Assembly: GCA_041390125.1 (NCBI GenBank)
Contig: JAWKQN010000002.1
Coordinates: 310,001 to 374,000, forward strand
Reading direction: 5' to 3'
Length of the DNA stretch: 64,000 nt
Source of the DNA: Gemmatimonadota bacterium
Lineage (GTDB): Bacteria; Gemmatimonadota; Gemmatimonadetes; Longimicrobiales; Gaopeijiaceae
The translations under genes were made by a program, and so were the position numbers. This document shows, piece by piece, positions 17,409-26,345 of the stretch (its first letter is position 1; the number at the start of each line of letters is the position of its first letter). Under the pieces are notes generated by a model. It was given only the letters and a program-made list of their open reading frames with translations, ran no database searches and was not told the DNA's origin.

Positions 17409-18299
17409 ATGACGCCACGTGCTGCACTCCTGTTCACCGCGGGGCTGCTCGCGGCACCCCCGCTGGCCGCCCAGGCCGACAAGGCGGTCGAAGCCGAGTA
17501 CGAGCGGGTCGCCCAGATCGCGGACGCCGATTCGGCGGGCACCGCCGAACGGGTGGCCGCCGCGCGGCTCGCGCGCTACCTGCGCCGCTTCGACGACGCC
17601 CGCTACTACCTGGCCCGTGCCGAGCGGATGGCGCGCAGCGGCGGCGACCGGAACCAGGTGCTCAGCGAGAACCTCTGGCTCCACCTGGCCACCGGAGCCG
17701 GGATCGGCGTGGTCCAGCAGGTGTTCGCCGAGGAGCACGCCGAGCACCCCATGCCGCCGACCGTGGTCGCGGGGTGGCTCAACGCCTTTCCGGAGCTGCT
17801 GGTCGGCGGCGCCTGGGATACGCTCGTCACACGGCTCCGCTCGGATGCCGAGGACGAGGCGTATCGCTGTGCCTGCTACGCCCAGCGCGCCTGGATGCAT
17901 CGGGCGGCAGGGCGACCCGACCTGGCTCGCATCTACTGGGACTCCTTGGCCGCCACCCGGCGGGAGGTTCCGGACGGTCTCACGGCGTTCGAAGAGGCGG
18001 AATGGCGGGCCCGCGTCGCGCGCGACCTGGCGCGCGCCGGCCGCGTGGACGAAGCCCGCAACGAGCTCGCGCGTGCCGACGCAATCGAGGTGACCGATCT
18101 CGAGCGCATCCAGGTGATCCGGCGACGGGCCCAGGCCTGGGCGGAGCTGGGCGAGGTGGATCGCGCCGTCGCCGACCTGGCCTACCTGCTCTCGGTACCG
18201 TCGGAGGTCACCCGGGCGTCCCTGCGCACGCGCCTGACCTGGGCGCCGATCCGGGACGATCCGCGCTTCCAGGCCCTGCAGAAGGAGCCCGCGGGATAG
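17409..18299 (+). CDS. Secreted TPR-like helical repeat protein
   Basis: 296 residues with a signal peptide (LLFTAGLLAAPPLAAQ). The mature part is all-helical, with TPR-like pairs such as AAARLARYLRRFDDARYYLA and ARVARDLARAGRVDEARNEL, and ends with IRDDPRFQALQKE, a tail often found after TPR arrays in bacterial kinases and regulators. There is no enzyme domain; it is likely a protein-binding periplasmic scaffold. GGAAGGA lies just before the ATG at 17409, and TATCTT at 17375-17380 is a plausible -10 box. The gene stands alone, convergent with the lipoprotein at 18354. Confidence 0.72.
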   Translation: MTPRAALLFTAGLLAAPPLAAQADKAVEAEYERVAQIADADSAGTAERVAAARLARYLRRFDDARYYLARAERMARSGGDRNQVLSENLWLHLATGAGIGVVQQVFAEEHAEHPMPPTVVAGWLNAFPELLVGGAWDTLVTRLRSDAEDEAYRCACYAQRAWMHRAAGRPDLARIYWDSLAATRREVPDGLTAFEEAEWRARVARDLARAGRVDEARNELARADAIEVTDLERIQVIRRRAQAWAELGEVDRAVADLAYLLSVPSEVTRASLRTRLTWAPIRDDPRFQALQKEPAG

Positions 18300-18329
18300 C
18301 TGCACGCGCAGTCGGCAGGCGCGATCAGG

Positions 18330-18347
18330 GCGCGTGCGGACACGCGC
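18330..18347. terminator. GC hairpin between convergent genes
   Basis: GCGCGTG at 18330-18336 and CACGCGC at 18341-18347 form a 7-bp perfect stem with the loop CGGA. It sits in the 54-bp gap between the stops of the TPR-like gene (+) and the lipoprotein gene (-). There is no T tract, so it is only a possible terminator for both directions. Confidence 0.35.
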
Positions 18348-18353
18348 GCGCCT

Positions 18354-19088
18354 TCAGGCGTCGGGAGCGCCGTCCCGGTCCCGATCCTCGAAGGCCTCGA
18401 TCGAGGCCTCGATGTTGTCTTCGATGATCCGCTCGTTCGGATGGCCCTTCAGGCCCGAGCGTGGATCCAACAGGGTGGGCCCGTCCCAGAACCACCGCCG
18501 TGCGTCGACGCGCAGGGTGACGACCGTCTCGGGCGCGTCGGTCTGGATCTGGAGAGGTGGGACGAGGTCCGCCTCCTGGCGGCCATTCAGGTCCTGCACG
18601 AAGACGAACCAGGTGCCTTCGAACTCCCCCTCCGCACGGACGGACACACCGCGGAACGCGGGATGCTCCGCCAGGAACGCGATGTCCTGCGGGCTGTCGT
18701 CGTCGGGCTTGTGGAGATCGAAGTCGACTTCGTCGTACACGCCGGGAGGCACGTCGAGCGCCAGCAAGGAGGAGGACTCGCGGTCGAGCGGCAGGTCCAG
18801 CAACAACGGGCCCACCACGTAGGCGCGGCAGGCGCCCGGGGCGCCGCCGGACGCTGCACATCCGCTCTGGTACCGCCGCTTCAACTCCAGCGACCGCACC
18901 ACGAGCTGGACGCGGGTGAGGCGGAGCGTGCGCACCCCGTCCGTCTGGACGATGTCGGCGCTCGCCACCCCGGCCTGCGTCCAACCGGATGACAGGGACA
19001 CGGTGACGCGCGGCGTGTACGCCACGCCCACGGGCGGGGCGGAGCATCCGCTGAACGCGGCCGTCGCGGCTCCCAGGGCAGCACCCAG
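18354..19088 (-). CDS. DUF4382-like lipoprotein, start codon unclear
   Basis: About 245 residues. RRRLLGAALGAATAAFSGC is a clear lipoprotein signal with Cys at the lipobox. The body (VTVSLSSGW, LTRVQLVVRSLEL, LLLDLPLDRESSSLLALDVPPGVYDEVDF) resembles DUF4382-type beta-sandwich proteins that often describe surface or envelope lipoproteins. The C terminus is acidic (EAFEDRDRDGAPDA). No ATG, GTG or TTG lies in frame near the signal: the closest choices are a CTG at 19088 just after AGGAGG, or an ATG far inside the upstream porin gene. A one-base error or deletion near 19100 would join it to GTG 19111. It is the last gene of the glycan export operon. Confidence 0.65.
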   Translation of the reverse strand: MGAALGAATAAFSGCSAPPVGVAYTPRVTVSLSSGWTQAGVASADIVQTDGVRTLRLTRVQLVVRSLELKRRYQSGCAASGGAPGACRAYVVGPLLLDLPLDRESSSLLALDVPPGVYDEVDFDLHKPDDDSPQDIAFLAEHPAFRGVSVRAEGEFEGTWFVFVQDLNGRQEADLVPPLQIQTDAPETVVTLRVDARRWFWDGPTLLDPRSGLKGHPNERIIEDNIEASIEAFEDRDRDGAPDA

Positions 19089-19119
19089 GAGCCTCCTCCG
19101 GGCGGCGCCACGGCAGCCG

Positions 19120-20907
19120 TCAGAAGTCGATCCGGAGCTCGAGCTTGTGCAGCCAGGCCGGATCCGCCGTATCCACGAACGCGTGGCCAGAGAGGAAGAC
19201 TCCGAGCTTGTAGGTGAAGTGGATCCCGGGGAGCAGGTCCCGGACGGCCAGGATCCCGTCGACCCCGTGCCCCACATCCAGGCTCTCACCGGTCAATGGC
19301 TCGTCCGCGACGTCGAGCCCGATGGTGTCGAGCTCATCGGTGGGCTGGACCAGACGGTATCGGTGAGCCACCAGGTCGAGTGAGGTGCGCGACCCGTGGC
19401 GGATCCCGACGCTGGCGGTGGCGACCTCCAGGTTGGTCAGCTCGGGGTCCAGCGCCTCACCATAGTGGTTGAACGACGCCAAGCCCCAGACCCGCGAGGA
19501 GTTGTCGTGATAGCCCGACTGGCGGAACTCCGTTCCCCCAGCGGTCTCTCCCGACCCGCGCGCCAGGGAGAGGCTGATGCCGGGTTGGAGGGCGAGATGC
19601 CGCGCCCGTAGCGCCAGGCCGGTGTCCCAGGCCCAGGCCCGTTGCTCCCTTCCCTTGTCACTCCCGCGCAGCAGCGCGCCCAGGGCCCAGACCCTCAGCG
19701 CATCGTGCTCCCCCTCGAGGGAGCCGCCGTAGTAGCGAACGTTCCGTCCCCGCTCCGGGTCGGAGTCCCAGCGGCGCAGCGCGTAGACGGCGGCGCGCCA
19801 ATCGTCGTTGGGGAACCAACGGGCCTGGAGCAGGAGGTCGCGCCAGGTCTCGTACCGCTCCCGAAGCGGCAGGACCGGAGTGAAGAAGGATGCTTCCAGC
19901 ACGAGAGGTTGCAGCGGGTATGCGTAGAGCCGGATTCCGTCCAGGTATTCGTCGAACAGGAATTCGCGCGTGTCGCGTACACGCTGTTTCCCCACGGTCA
20001 CTCCCAGGGGCGCACCCGCCAGGGACGGCGCCGACAGGAAGAGCTGTCGCATCTGGAGCTCGGGGGCGTTCGCGACGTCGTCCGCGTGGGCGTCCGACGA
20101 ACGGTACAGCTCGTAGCGGCTGCGAATCTGTCCCTGGGCGAACAGTCGCATGCCTTCCGGCAACACCGCCATGCCCTCCAGCCGTATCGACGGCTCGCCG
20201 ACACTGAAGATGTCGTCCGCGCCAGCGGCCAGGCCAAAGCCCCGTTCGACGCGTGCGATGGGACGGACGCTCCCCGAGAAGAAGAGATGGTGGCCGACCT
20301 GCCGATAGCCCGGGTCGTCCCCGATCATGTCATCCGCTTTCATCTCGCCGAACAACTCGGCGAACATGCCCCCGGCTTCCTCGTCGACGTCGGTGGCGCG
20401 GCTCAGCTTCACGGGGATGCCGCCGACGTCCAGGATCGTCCCGTCCGGCCCGCGAACGACCCGACCGGTCGTGCCCTCGATGGTGCGCGTCCGCTTGGCG
20501 TACAGCTCGACCCGGCGCGCCGTCCACGGCTGCGCTCCTGCATCGACCAGCCGGATCTCGACCCATTCTCCGATCTCGAACGCAGAGAGGGCCAGCGCGG
20601 TCCGTTCGGGTACGACCCTCGTGACCTCGGGCGAGACGAGGATCCAACGACCGAGGACGCGCACCCGTCCGTCGGCTGGATCGACCGCCTCGATGGGCCC
20701 CCGCAGCGACAGCCCGTGGGGGAGTGCCAGGATCTCGATGTCCGTGGCGAGCAGCGCGCCCGCGCCATCCTCCACCAGATCGATCGACACGCCCTGACCG
20801 GGGATGAGGACCTGCCCAGCCAGGTGCGGCACCGTCGGAGCCAGCAGGGCCGCAAGCCCCCAGCCGACCGCACGGACCGCCCCCCACCCGCGGCCTCCGG
20901 CGGTCAC
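19120..20907 (-). CDS. Outer-membrane porin, alginate export (AlgE-like) family
   Basis: 595 residues. A signal-like helix (GWGLAALLAPTVPHLAGQ) is followed by two small OB-fold, DUF5666-like domains at about 45-170 (IEAVDPADGRVRVLGRWILV, then EGTTGRVVRGPDGTILDVGG) and an alginate-export type beta barrel to the end (LQMRQLFLSAPSLAGAPLGV, GKQRVRDTREFLFDEYLDG, and a terminal strand ending in LELRIDF with C-terminal Phe, as in outer-membrane proteins). So it should form an outer-membrane channel for an anionic glycan. It starts at GTG 20907, overlapping the kinase stop by four bases. Gene order links it to the ABC exporter and glycosyltransferases. Confidence 0.8.
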   Translation of the reverse strand: MTAGGRGWGAVRAVGWGLAALLAPTVPHLAGQVLIPGQGVSIDLVEDGAGALLATDIEILALPHGLSLRGPIEAVDPADGRVRVLGRWILVSPEVTRVVPERTALALSAFEIGEWVEIRLVDAGAQPWTARRVELYAKRTRTIEGTTGRVVRGPDGTILDVGGIPVKLSRATDVDEEAGGMFAELFGEMKADDMIGDDPGYRQVGHHLFFSGSVRPIARVERGFGLAAGADDIFSVGEPSIRLEGMAVLPEGMRLFAQGQIRSRYELYRSSDAHADDVANAPELQMRQLFLSAPSLAGAPLGVTVGKQRVRDTREFLFDEYLDGIRLYAYPLQPLVLEASFFTPVLPLRERYETWRDLLLQARWFPNDDWRAAVYALRRWDSDPERGRNVRYYGGSLEGEHDALRVWALGALLRGSDKGREQRAWAWDTGLALRARHLALQPGISLSLARGSGETAGGTEFRQSGYHDNSSRVWGLASFNHYGEALDPELTNLEVATASVGIRHGSRTSLDLVAHRYRLVQPTDELDTIGLDVADEPLTGESLDVGHGVDGILAVRDLLPGIHFTYKLGVFLSGHAFVDTADPAWLHKLELRIDF

Positions 20908-22046
20908 GGTCGCTGCCCCAGGAGGTCGCCCGCGTCCCGTGCGATCTCCAGCGCGAGATCCCACCACCAGGGTCGGCGGGCGTAGACCGCGGCCAGACGC
21001 GCGCGTACCAGTCCGCGCAGCTGCCGGATGGCGGGGTCCGCCGGATCGAGCGCCGCCTGGCGCCACAAGCGCTCGGCGGCGCCGGGCGCTCCTTCACACC
21101 CCTGCAGGCCTCGGAGGCGGAGATGCTCGGCAAGGTTCACGACATCGAGCAGCGGCGAGCCCGAGGCCAGGCTCTCCGCATCGATCAGGCGCAGCCGGTC
21201 GCCGGAGAGGAAGATCTGCTTGTCGTGGAGGTCCCCGTGTACGAGGCCGTCGCCCGGAAGCCGAAGGGGCTCGACGCGCTCGACGGCCGCCAGGAGGCTC
21301 CCGAGCGCGGGCAGGAAGTCGAGAGAGGTGCGTAGCTGGCGGGCCGCGGCGCTGCGCTCGGTCTCGAGATCGCGTCGAGGCAGGTCCACCGGCGCGGTCA
21401 GGGCAGCGAAGCGGCGCATCCCCTCCAGGAGGGGCTCGAGGTCGACGCGCTCACCCGCCCAGAGGCGGTCGTGGAGCGAGCCCATCTGCAGCGCATCGAA
21501 CACCAGCAAGGCGCGCGACGGCTCGGCGACGCGGGGTTGCAGGACGGCGTCCGCCTGCAGGCTACGAGCCGTCTGCAGGGCTCGATCGGCCTTCCGCCAT
21601 GCCTTGCGCGAGAGGAGCTTGACGTAGTGGGTCCGGCCGCTGGAGCGTTCGACGACCCGCAGGACGGCGCGCCGCCCCCTGCGATAGGTGACCGGAGCAA
21701 CGTCCACCGCCTCCGCCGTGCCCAGCAGATCCCCGAGCGCGTGCGGGTCCCCCGGGAGCCGGCGCCCGGGGAGTGCGTCGTCCTCGTCGAGCGGTAGCTC
21801 GGTCCAGGCGAATCGGTCCGCGCGGTCCCACACCTGCGGACCGGACCCGAGGCCCAGGACGCGCTGACGGTCGCTGCCTCGCACCCGCAACGTCCATTGG
21901 TCGTCCGGCGCGCGATCGAAGATCATCCCCCGCGGATCGATCACATCGAGCGGCGCAGTCGCCTGCACGGCGTCCGCAGCGGAGCGGATGATCGTCCGAC
22001 GGAGGGGACCATGATCGAGTGCCGGATCCGTCTTCGTCTTCAACAC
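20904..22046 (-). CDS. APH/maltokinase-like phosphotransferase (second of pair)
   Basis: 380 residues of the protein-kinase-like APH superfamily. The catalytic loop is HGDLHDKQIFL and the metal-binding Asp follows in LRLIDAES; the usual Asn of HGDxxxxN is Gln, as in maltokinases. Upstream, THYVKLLSRKAW provides the ATP-contacting Lys and LLVFDALQMGSLHDRL the hinge. A sugar or glycolipid phosphorylation role is inferred from the glycosyltransferase context; aminoglycoside resistance is unlikely. The start is GTG 22046, preceded by GGAGGAGG with good spacing, and it overlaps the previous gene by 7 bp. The paralogue lies immediately upstream. Confidence 0.77.
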   Translation of the reverse strand: MLKTKTDPALDHGPLRRTIIRSAADAVQATAPLDVIDPRGMIFDRAPDDQWTLRVRGSDRQRVLGLGSGPQVWDRADRFAWTELPLDEDDALPGRRLPGDPHALGDLLGTAEAVDVAPVTYRRGRRAVLRVVERSSGRTHYVKLLSRKAWRKADRALQTARSLQADAVLQPRVAEPSRALLVFDALQMGSLHDRLWAGERVDLEPLLEGMRRFAALTAPVDLPRRDLETERSAAARQLRTSLDFLPALGSLLAAVERVEPLRLPGDGLVHGDLHDKQIFLSGDRLRLIDAESLASGSPLLDVVNLAEHLRLRGLQGCEGAPGAAERLWRQAALDPADPAIRQLRGLVRARLAAVYARRPWWWDLALEIARDAGDLLGQRP

Positions 22047-23353
22047 CGCGCCACCTCCTCCAATCGAGTCAGGATCCACTCGGTGCGCTCCGGCCAATCC
22101 GGGCGCACGCTGCGATGGGGGGTGTCCACCAGGCGCAGCAGCGCATGAGCCTGGTGCCAGTGCAGACGGGGTTCGTCCAGCAGGCCACCGCCGTCTCGGT
22201 AACCCCTGGTCACGGCCTGGAAGGCGCGCTCCGCGCGCCGCCCATATCCGTGGAAGAGATGGGCGGCAAGCACGCCGAGGTCGTATTCCGGGTCGCCCGC
22301 ACAACTCCGGTCCCAATCCACGAAGAGGAGTCGCGGGCCCTCCACCAGGACCTGACCCGGGTGCAGATCTCCATGCAGGAGTACGCGGGGGCCCACAGGA
22401 GGCGCGGGAAGCAGGGCCATGGCACAACGCTCCGCCCACGCTCCAAGTCCGACGTGGACCCGCGCGAGATCCTGCGCGCAGCGCAACGCGCGCAGGTGGA
22501 GCTCGCTGTGGTCCAACACCTCGAGTGTCGTGGGCGGGACGACCGCATGCACACGCGCCAGATGCCGACCCACGGCGCGCATCAACACGTCATTGTCGAT
22601 GGACGTCGCGGGGAGCGGCGTACCGGTGCAATGGCGCTCGATGCTCAGGTCGGGGCGGAGCATCCCCAACGTGGCCGGAGCGGCCACGCCTGCCACCTGG
22701 AGCGCAGCGCCGGCGACGACCGCGGGCCTGGCCCTCCTGGGATCGGCGTGCATCCGGAGGACGAACGAGTCACTCCCGAACGCGCGACCCTCGAATGCGG
22801 CGTCCAGACGGAGCACGGCACGCCGCTCCGGCCGGTAGCTCAGAACCGTGACGGTGCTCTTGCGATGGAGCAGCGGCGTGGTCGAGGCGGGCGGGGACAG
22901 CGGCGCCTCGGCGAGCCAGCGCCCGATCCACTTGGGACGAAGCGCGCGATGCAGGTCCCGCATCCCTCGATCCAGAGGAAACGCGTAGAGGAGCAGCTGC
23001 GTGTCCGCGTCGAGGTGGAAAGGCTGCAACGGCAGGGCACGCTTCGCCCAGGAGGGATCGCGGAATCGCTCCGCCTGGGACTCGAGACGGGACGGTGGGC
23101 CTGTGCGGACGCTCACGAAGCTGGTCCGCGCCTCGCCGCGCCGCTGTGCGACGTCGACCCGGTAGGTGACCAGCCCGCCGTCGACACCCTTGTAGCGGGA
23201 GTACACCGGGGCCAGACCACGCACCTCCCATCCTTCCGACACCAGGTGGCGCTGCACGAGTCGTCGCACCATGCGCGGGCTCCGCGAGTCCTCGACCGCG
23301 CGGCCCAGGGGGACGGCGTGCTCGTCACCCCGCGGGAGCGGCACGGCACTCAT
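22040..23353 (-). CDS. APH/maltokinase-like phosphotransferase (first of pair)
   Basis: 437 residues. The C-terminal half is an APH-type kinase: LLHGDLHPGQVLV is the catalytic loop and FVDWDRSCAGDPEYDLG the metal-binding Asp segment. HGDLHPGQ is close to the maltokinase pattern with Gln replacing Asn. The N-terminal half (RMVRRLVQRHLVSEGWEVRG, then TYRVDVAQRRGEARTSFVSV) lacks a recognised name and looks like a lid or cap domain. It is an ATP-dependent kinase, probably cytoplasmic, with sugar or glycolipid substrate by context. ATG 23353 overlaps the ABC transporter stop (ATGA). It is only loosely similar to its neighbour, so any duplication is old. Confidence 0.77.
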   Translation of the reverse strand: MSAVPLPRGDEHAVPLGRAVEDSRSPRMVRRLVQRHLVSEGWEVRGLAPVYSRYKGVDGGLVTYRVDVAQRRGEARTSFVSVRTGPPSRLESQAERFRDPSWAKRALPLQPFHLDADTQLLLYAFPLDRGMRDLHRALRPKWIGRWLAEAPLSPPASTTPLLHRKSTVTVLSYRPERRAVLRLDAAFEGRAFGSDSFVLRMHADPRRARPAVVAGAALQVAGVAAPATLGMLRPDLSIERHCTGTPLPATSIDNDVLMRAVGRHLARVHAVVPPTTLEVLDHSELHLRALRCAQDLARVHVGLGAWAERCAMALLPAPPVGPRVLLHGDLHPGQVLVEGPRLLFVDWDRSCAGDPEYDLGVLAAHLFHGYGRRAERAFQAVTRGYRDGGGLLDEPRLHWHQAHALLRLVDTPHRSVRPDWPERTEWILTRLEEVARC

Positions 23354-25164
23354 GATCCGACCCCCACGACCTGCAGCTCCGACGTCGCCCTGCGACGCTC
23401 CATCCAGCGCGCCGCTCCCTCGGGGGTACCGTCGAAGGCCACGCGGCCCCGTTCCAGCACCACCGCCCGGTCCACGGCCCGCGCCAGCCGGTGGTCGTGC
23501 GTGACCAGCAGCACCGTGCGCCCGCGCAGGGCCGGCAGGACGCGGTCCACCAGTCGACGCACGCCCGCCGGATCCAATGCGCTGGTCGGCTCGTCGAAAA
23601 CCACGATCGCGGCGTCGCGGATCAGCGCGCGCGCCAGAGCCACGCGCTGACGCTGCCCGCCGGAGAGCGCGTCGCCCACCTCCCCCACCCGCGTATCCGC
23701 CCCGAGCGGGAGGTCCCGTACGCTCTCCGACACGCCCGAGAGCGTGAGCGCATCGGCGAGCCGGTCGGGCTCCACCCCGGGGGCTCCGAGGGCGGCGTTC
23801 TCCGCGACGGTCCCGTCGAAGAGAACGGTGCGCTGGAAGACCATGGCGACCTGCGCTCTCAGGTTGGCCAGCGTCAGGGAACGGACGTCCCGGCCGTCGA
23901 TGAGCACCTGTCCGGTGCGCACGTCGCGGAGGCGAGGGATCAGGGAGGCGAGCGTGGACTTCCCTGCCCCGTTCGTGCCGAGGATGGCCACGTGCTCGCC
24001 CGCCCGGATGTGGAGGTCGACGTCGTGGAGGACGTCGGGCCCGTCGTCGGCATAGGCATAGCTGACATGCGACAGCCGGAGGTCACCCCGCAGCGTCACG
24101 GGAGCCGGTGCGGGGATCGGGTCGCGCAGGTCGGGCTCCGACGCCAGGATCTCCAGGAGCCGCTCGGCGCCCGCAGCCGACTTGGCCATCTTGGCAGCCA
24201 GTGTCGTCACGCGACGAAGGGGTTTGAACAACGCCCGGACATACGAGACGAAGACCAGCATCTCTCCGGGCGTCAGACTCCCCCGCAGGACCTGCTGGGC
24301 GCCCACCCAGAGCACCACCGCGGTGCCCAGCGCGATCGCGACATCCGTCGCTCGACCCATCTGGCTCTCGAGACGCGTGGCCGCCACGGCCGCCTTGGCG
24401 CTCCGATGCGAATGCTTCCCGAAGGCCGCTCCCGCCTGGGCTTCGAGGCCGTAGGCCTGGATCTCGGGAATCGCCTGGAGCGATTCCGCCGCGGTGACCG
24501 CGATCTTCCCTTCCTTGCGCCGCTGCTTACGGGCAGCTCCCCGGATCCGCTGACCGTAGACGTAGACGATCCCGACGACCACGGGCATCGTGATCACGGC
24601 GACCGCGGTGAGGCGGGCGTTGAGGTAGAACGCGACCGTGGCGACACCCACGATCAGCAGCAGCTCCTGGGCGAGCAGGACGAGCCCTTCCAGCAGGAGC
24701 ATCTTGAGCATCGCCGCGTCGCCGGTGAGACGCACCAGCAGATCGCCCTTGGCGTGGGCGGAGTGGAAGGAGAGCGACATGCGCACGAGCCGTGCGTGCA
24801 GATCGGCTCGGAGCGTGGAGACGATGCGGTTTCCCGCCTGGGCGATCCTCACGGTGCGCGCGTAGTCGGCGAGGCCCGCGAGGCCGGCGATGAGGAGCAG
24901 CGCGGCGCAACTCACCGCCAGAAGCCGGAGGCGTCCGTCCGACCCCTGGAGCGCGGGAGGGAGCACGGGCCATGGCTGGCCGAGGATCACCTGATCCAGG
25001 ACGATCTTGGTCGGCCACGGCCGCAGGAGCTCGCCCAGGATGACGACCAGCGTGAGGACGCCGGCGCTGACGAAGGTCATCCGGTGGGGGCGCGCGTAGG
25101 CCCCCAACGTGCGGTACCGGGCCCAGCTCCTCCCGATCCCGCCTCCCCGCTCGTCCGCCTTCAC
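23350..25164 (-). CDS. ABC transporter, fused permease and ATPase
   Basis: 604 residues, a half-transporter of the ABCB/MsbA exporter class. Six membrane helices lie at about 20-320. The nucleotide-binding domain has Walker A GTNGAGKST, Q-loop VFQRTVLFDG, signature LSGGQRQRVALARAL, Walker B IVVFDEPTSALD and H-loop LLVTHDHRL; all key residues are intact. It should work as a homodimer at the inner membrane, exporting a lipid-linked glycan or similar product of the adjacent glycosyltransferases; the cargo is inferred. It starts at GTG 25164, overlapping the glycosyltransferase stop by four bases. Confidence 0.9.
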   Translation of the reverse strand: MKADERGGGIGRSWARYRTLGAYARPHRMTFVSAGVLTLVVILGELLRPWPTKIVLDQVILGQPWPVLPPALQGSDGRLRLLAVSCAALLLIAGLAGLADYARTVRIAQAGNRIVSTLRADLHARLVRMSLSFHSAHAKGDLLVRLTGDAAMLKMLLLEGLVLLAQELLLIVGVATVAFYLNARLTAVAVITMPVVVGIVYVYGQRIRGAARKQRRKEGKIAVTAAESLQAIPEIQAYGLEAQAGAAFGKHSHRSAKAAVAATRLESQMGRATDVAIALGTAVVLWVGAQQVLRGSLTPGEMLVFVSYVRALFKPLRRVTTLAAKMAKSAAGAERLLEILASEPDLRDPIPAPAPVTLRGDLRLSHVSYAYADDGPDVLHDVDLHIRAGEHVAILGTNGAGKSTLASLIPRLRDVRTGQVLIDGRDVRSLTLANLRAQVAMVFQRTVLFDGTVAENAALGAPGVEPDRLADALTLSGVSESVRDLPLGADTRVGEVGDALSGGQRQRVALARALIRDAAIVVFDEPTSALDPAGVRRLVDRVLPALRGRTVLLVTHDHRLARAVDRAVVLERGRVAFDGTPEGAARWMERRRATSELQVVGVGS

Positions 25165-26345
25165 GCGGCACCTACCGTAGACAGCGGCGCGCCATCCTCC
25201 AGCAGCGCTCCCAGCTCCCGCGCGCGCTGATCCCAGGTGAAGCGCCCGCGAGCGACGGACCGGTTGTGGTCGGCGGACGCCCGGGCCGCGGTCGGATCCG
25301 CGAGCAGGCGTTCGAGCGCGCAGCGGAAGCTGCTGCGCGAGCCGGGTTGGAACGTGCCGAGGGTCAAGCCACGGAGGTCGAGGCGTTGCACCGCAGGAAC
25401 GGCACTCGCGAGCAACGGCACGCCGGCGGCGAACGCCTCGACCACCTTCAAGGGACAGAAGTAGGTGGGGCTCGAGCTCGTGTACGGGGCGACGGTGGCA
25501 TCGGAGGCCCGAAGCACCGACGGCACCTGCTCGTGTGGAACACTCGCGGTACGCACGACCCGGTCGGGATGGAGGCGAGCCGCTTCGTCCACCCGGGGGG
25601 CCTCGGGACCATCGCCCACCACCCACAACCCGACGTTCAGGGACGTCGGCAGCGCCAGCACCGCGTCGAGCAGCATCTCGATCCCATGCCAGGGCTTGAG
25701 GGACCCGACGAACGTGAGGATGAAGCGTCCGCGTAGCGCGGTCGGCACGTCGGCCGGCGCTGTATCCTCGAGGAAGGCTGGCGCCACGCCGTTGGGGAAC
25801 ACGATCACGCGGTCCGGCTCCGCGCCCTCCGCGATGATCCGGTCGCGCAGCGGGGCCGAGACGACCAGGACCCGGCTCGCGCGCCGGAAGAGCTCGCGTG
25901 CGACCGCGCGCGCAGGCGCGCCCAGGGCCAGGGCGCGGTACCGCTCGGCCTCCTCCCATAGAGGGGCATTGACCTCGAGGAAGAACGGTACGCCCAATGC
26001 GCGCGCATGGCGCAGGCCCGAAAGACCCCAGAGGCTGTAGCGTTCGTAGACAGCCTGGACGGGCCCGCATTCCGTGAGCGCCTCCGCCAGCCCGCGCTGA
26101 TCGGTGAGCTCGGCGAGCTCGCGGACCAGCGGGGCGGGCACGCCTCGGCCGCCCCCACCGACCGCGCGCAGCGGGAAGTCGTTCCACGCCCCGGTCGGGG
26201 GCCGTCGTGTCACGGCCTGCACGTCGTAGCCCTCACGGACCAGGGCCCGCCCGAGCTCGCGGAAGTGGACCGACGCGCCCTTGGCGCCGTCGGGCGGGAT
26301 TCCCGCGTCCGCGCACACGTAGGCCAACCTGCCCGGGGCCCTCAC
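25161..26345 (-). CDS. Glycosyltransferase family 4
   Basis: 394 residues, a GT-B fold glycosyltransferase of the GT4 type. The N-terminal half starts with a Rossmann strand and donor-loop region (VCADAGIPPDGAKGASVHFRELGR) and the C-terminal donor site has FVGSLKPWHGIEMLLDA, VVGDGPEAPRV and the E-x7-E-like region PLKVVEAFAAGVPLLAS. It transfers a sugar from an NDP-sugar at the inner face of the membrane. The start is GTG 26345 in a GTGA overlap with the next glycosyltransferase. The order of transfer among the three enzymes cannot be told from sequence. Confidence 0.87.
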   Translation of the reverse strand: MRAPGRLAYVCADAGIPPDGAKGASVHFRELGRALVREGYDVQAVTRRPPTGAWNDFPLRAVGGGGRGVPAPLVRELAELTDQRGLAEALTECGPVQAVYERYSLWGLSGLRHARALGVPFFLEVNAPLWEEAERYRALALGAPARAVARELFRRASRVLVVSAPLRDRIIAEGAEPDRVIVFPNGVAPAFLEDTAPADVPTALRGRFILTFVGSLKPWHGIEMLLDAVLALPTSLNVGLWVVGDGPEAPRVDEAARLHPDRVVRTASVPHEQVPSVLRASDATVAPYTSSSPTYFCPLKVVEAFAAGVPLLASAVPAVQRLDLRGLTLGTFQPGSRSSFRCALERLLADPTAARASADHNRSVARGRFTWDQRARELGALLEDGAPLSTVGAA

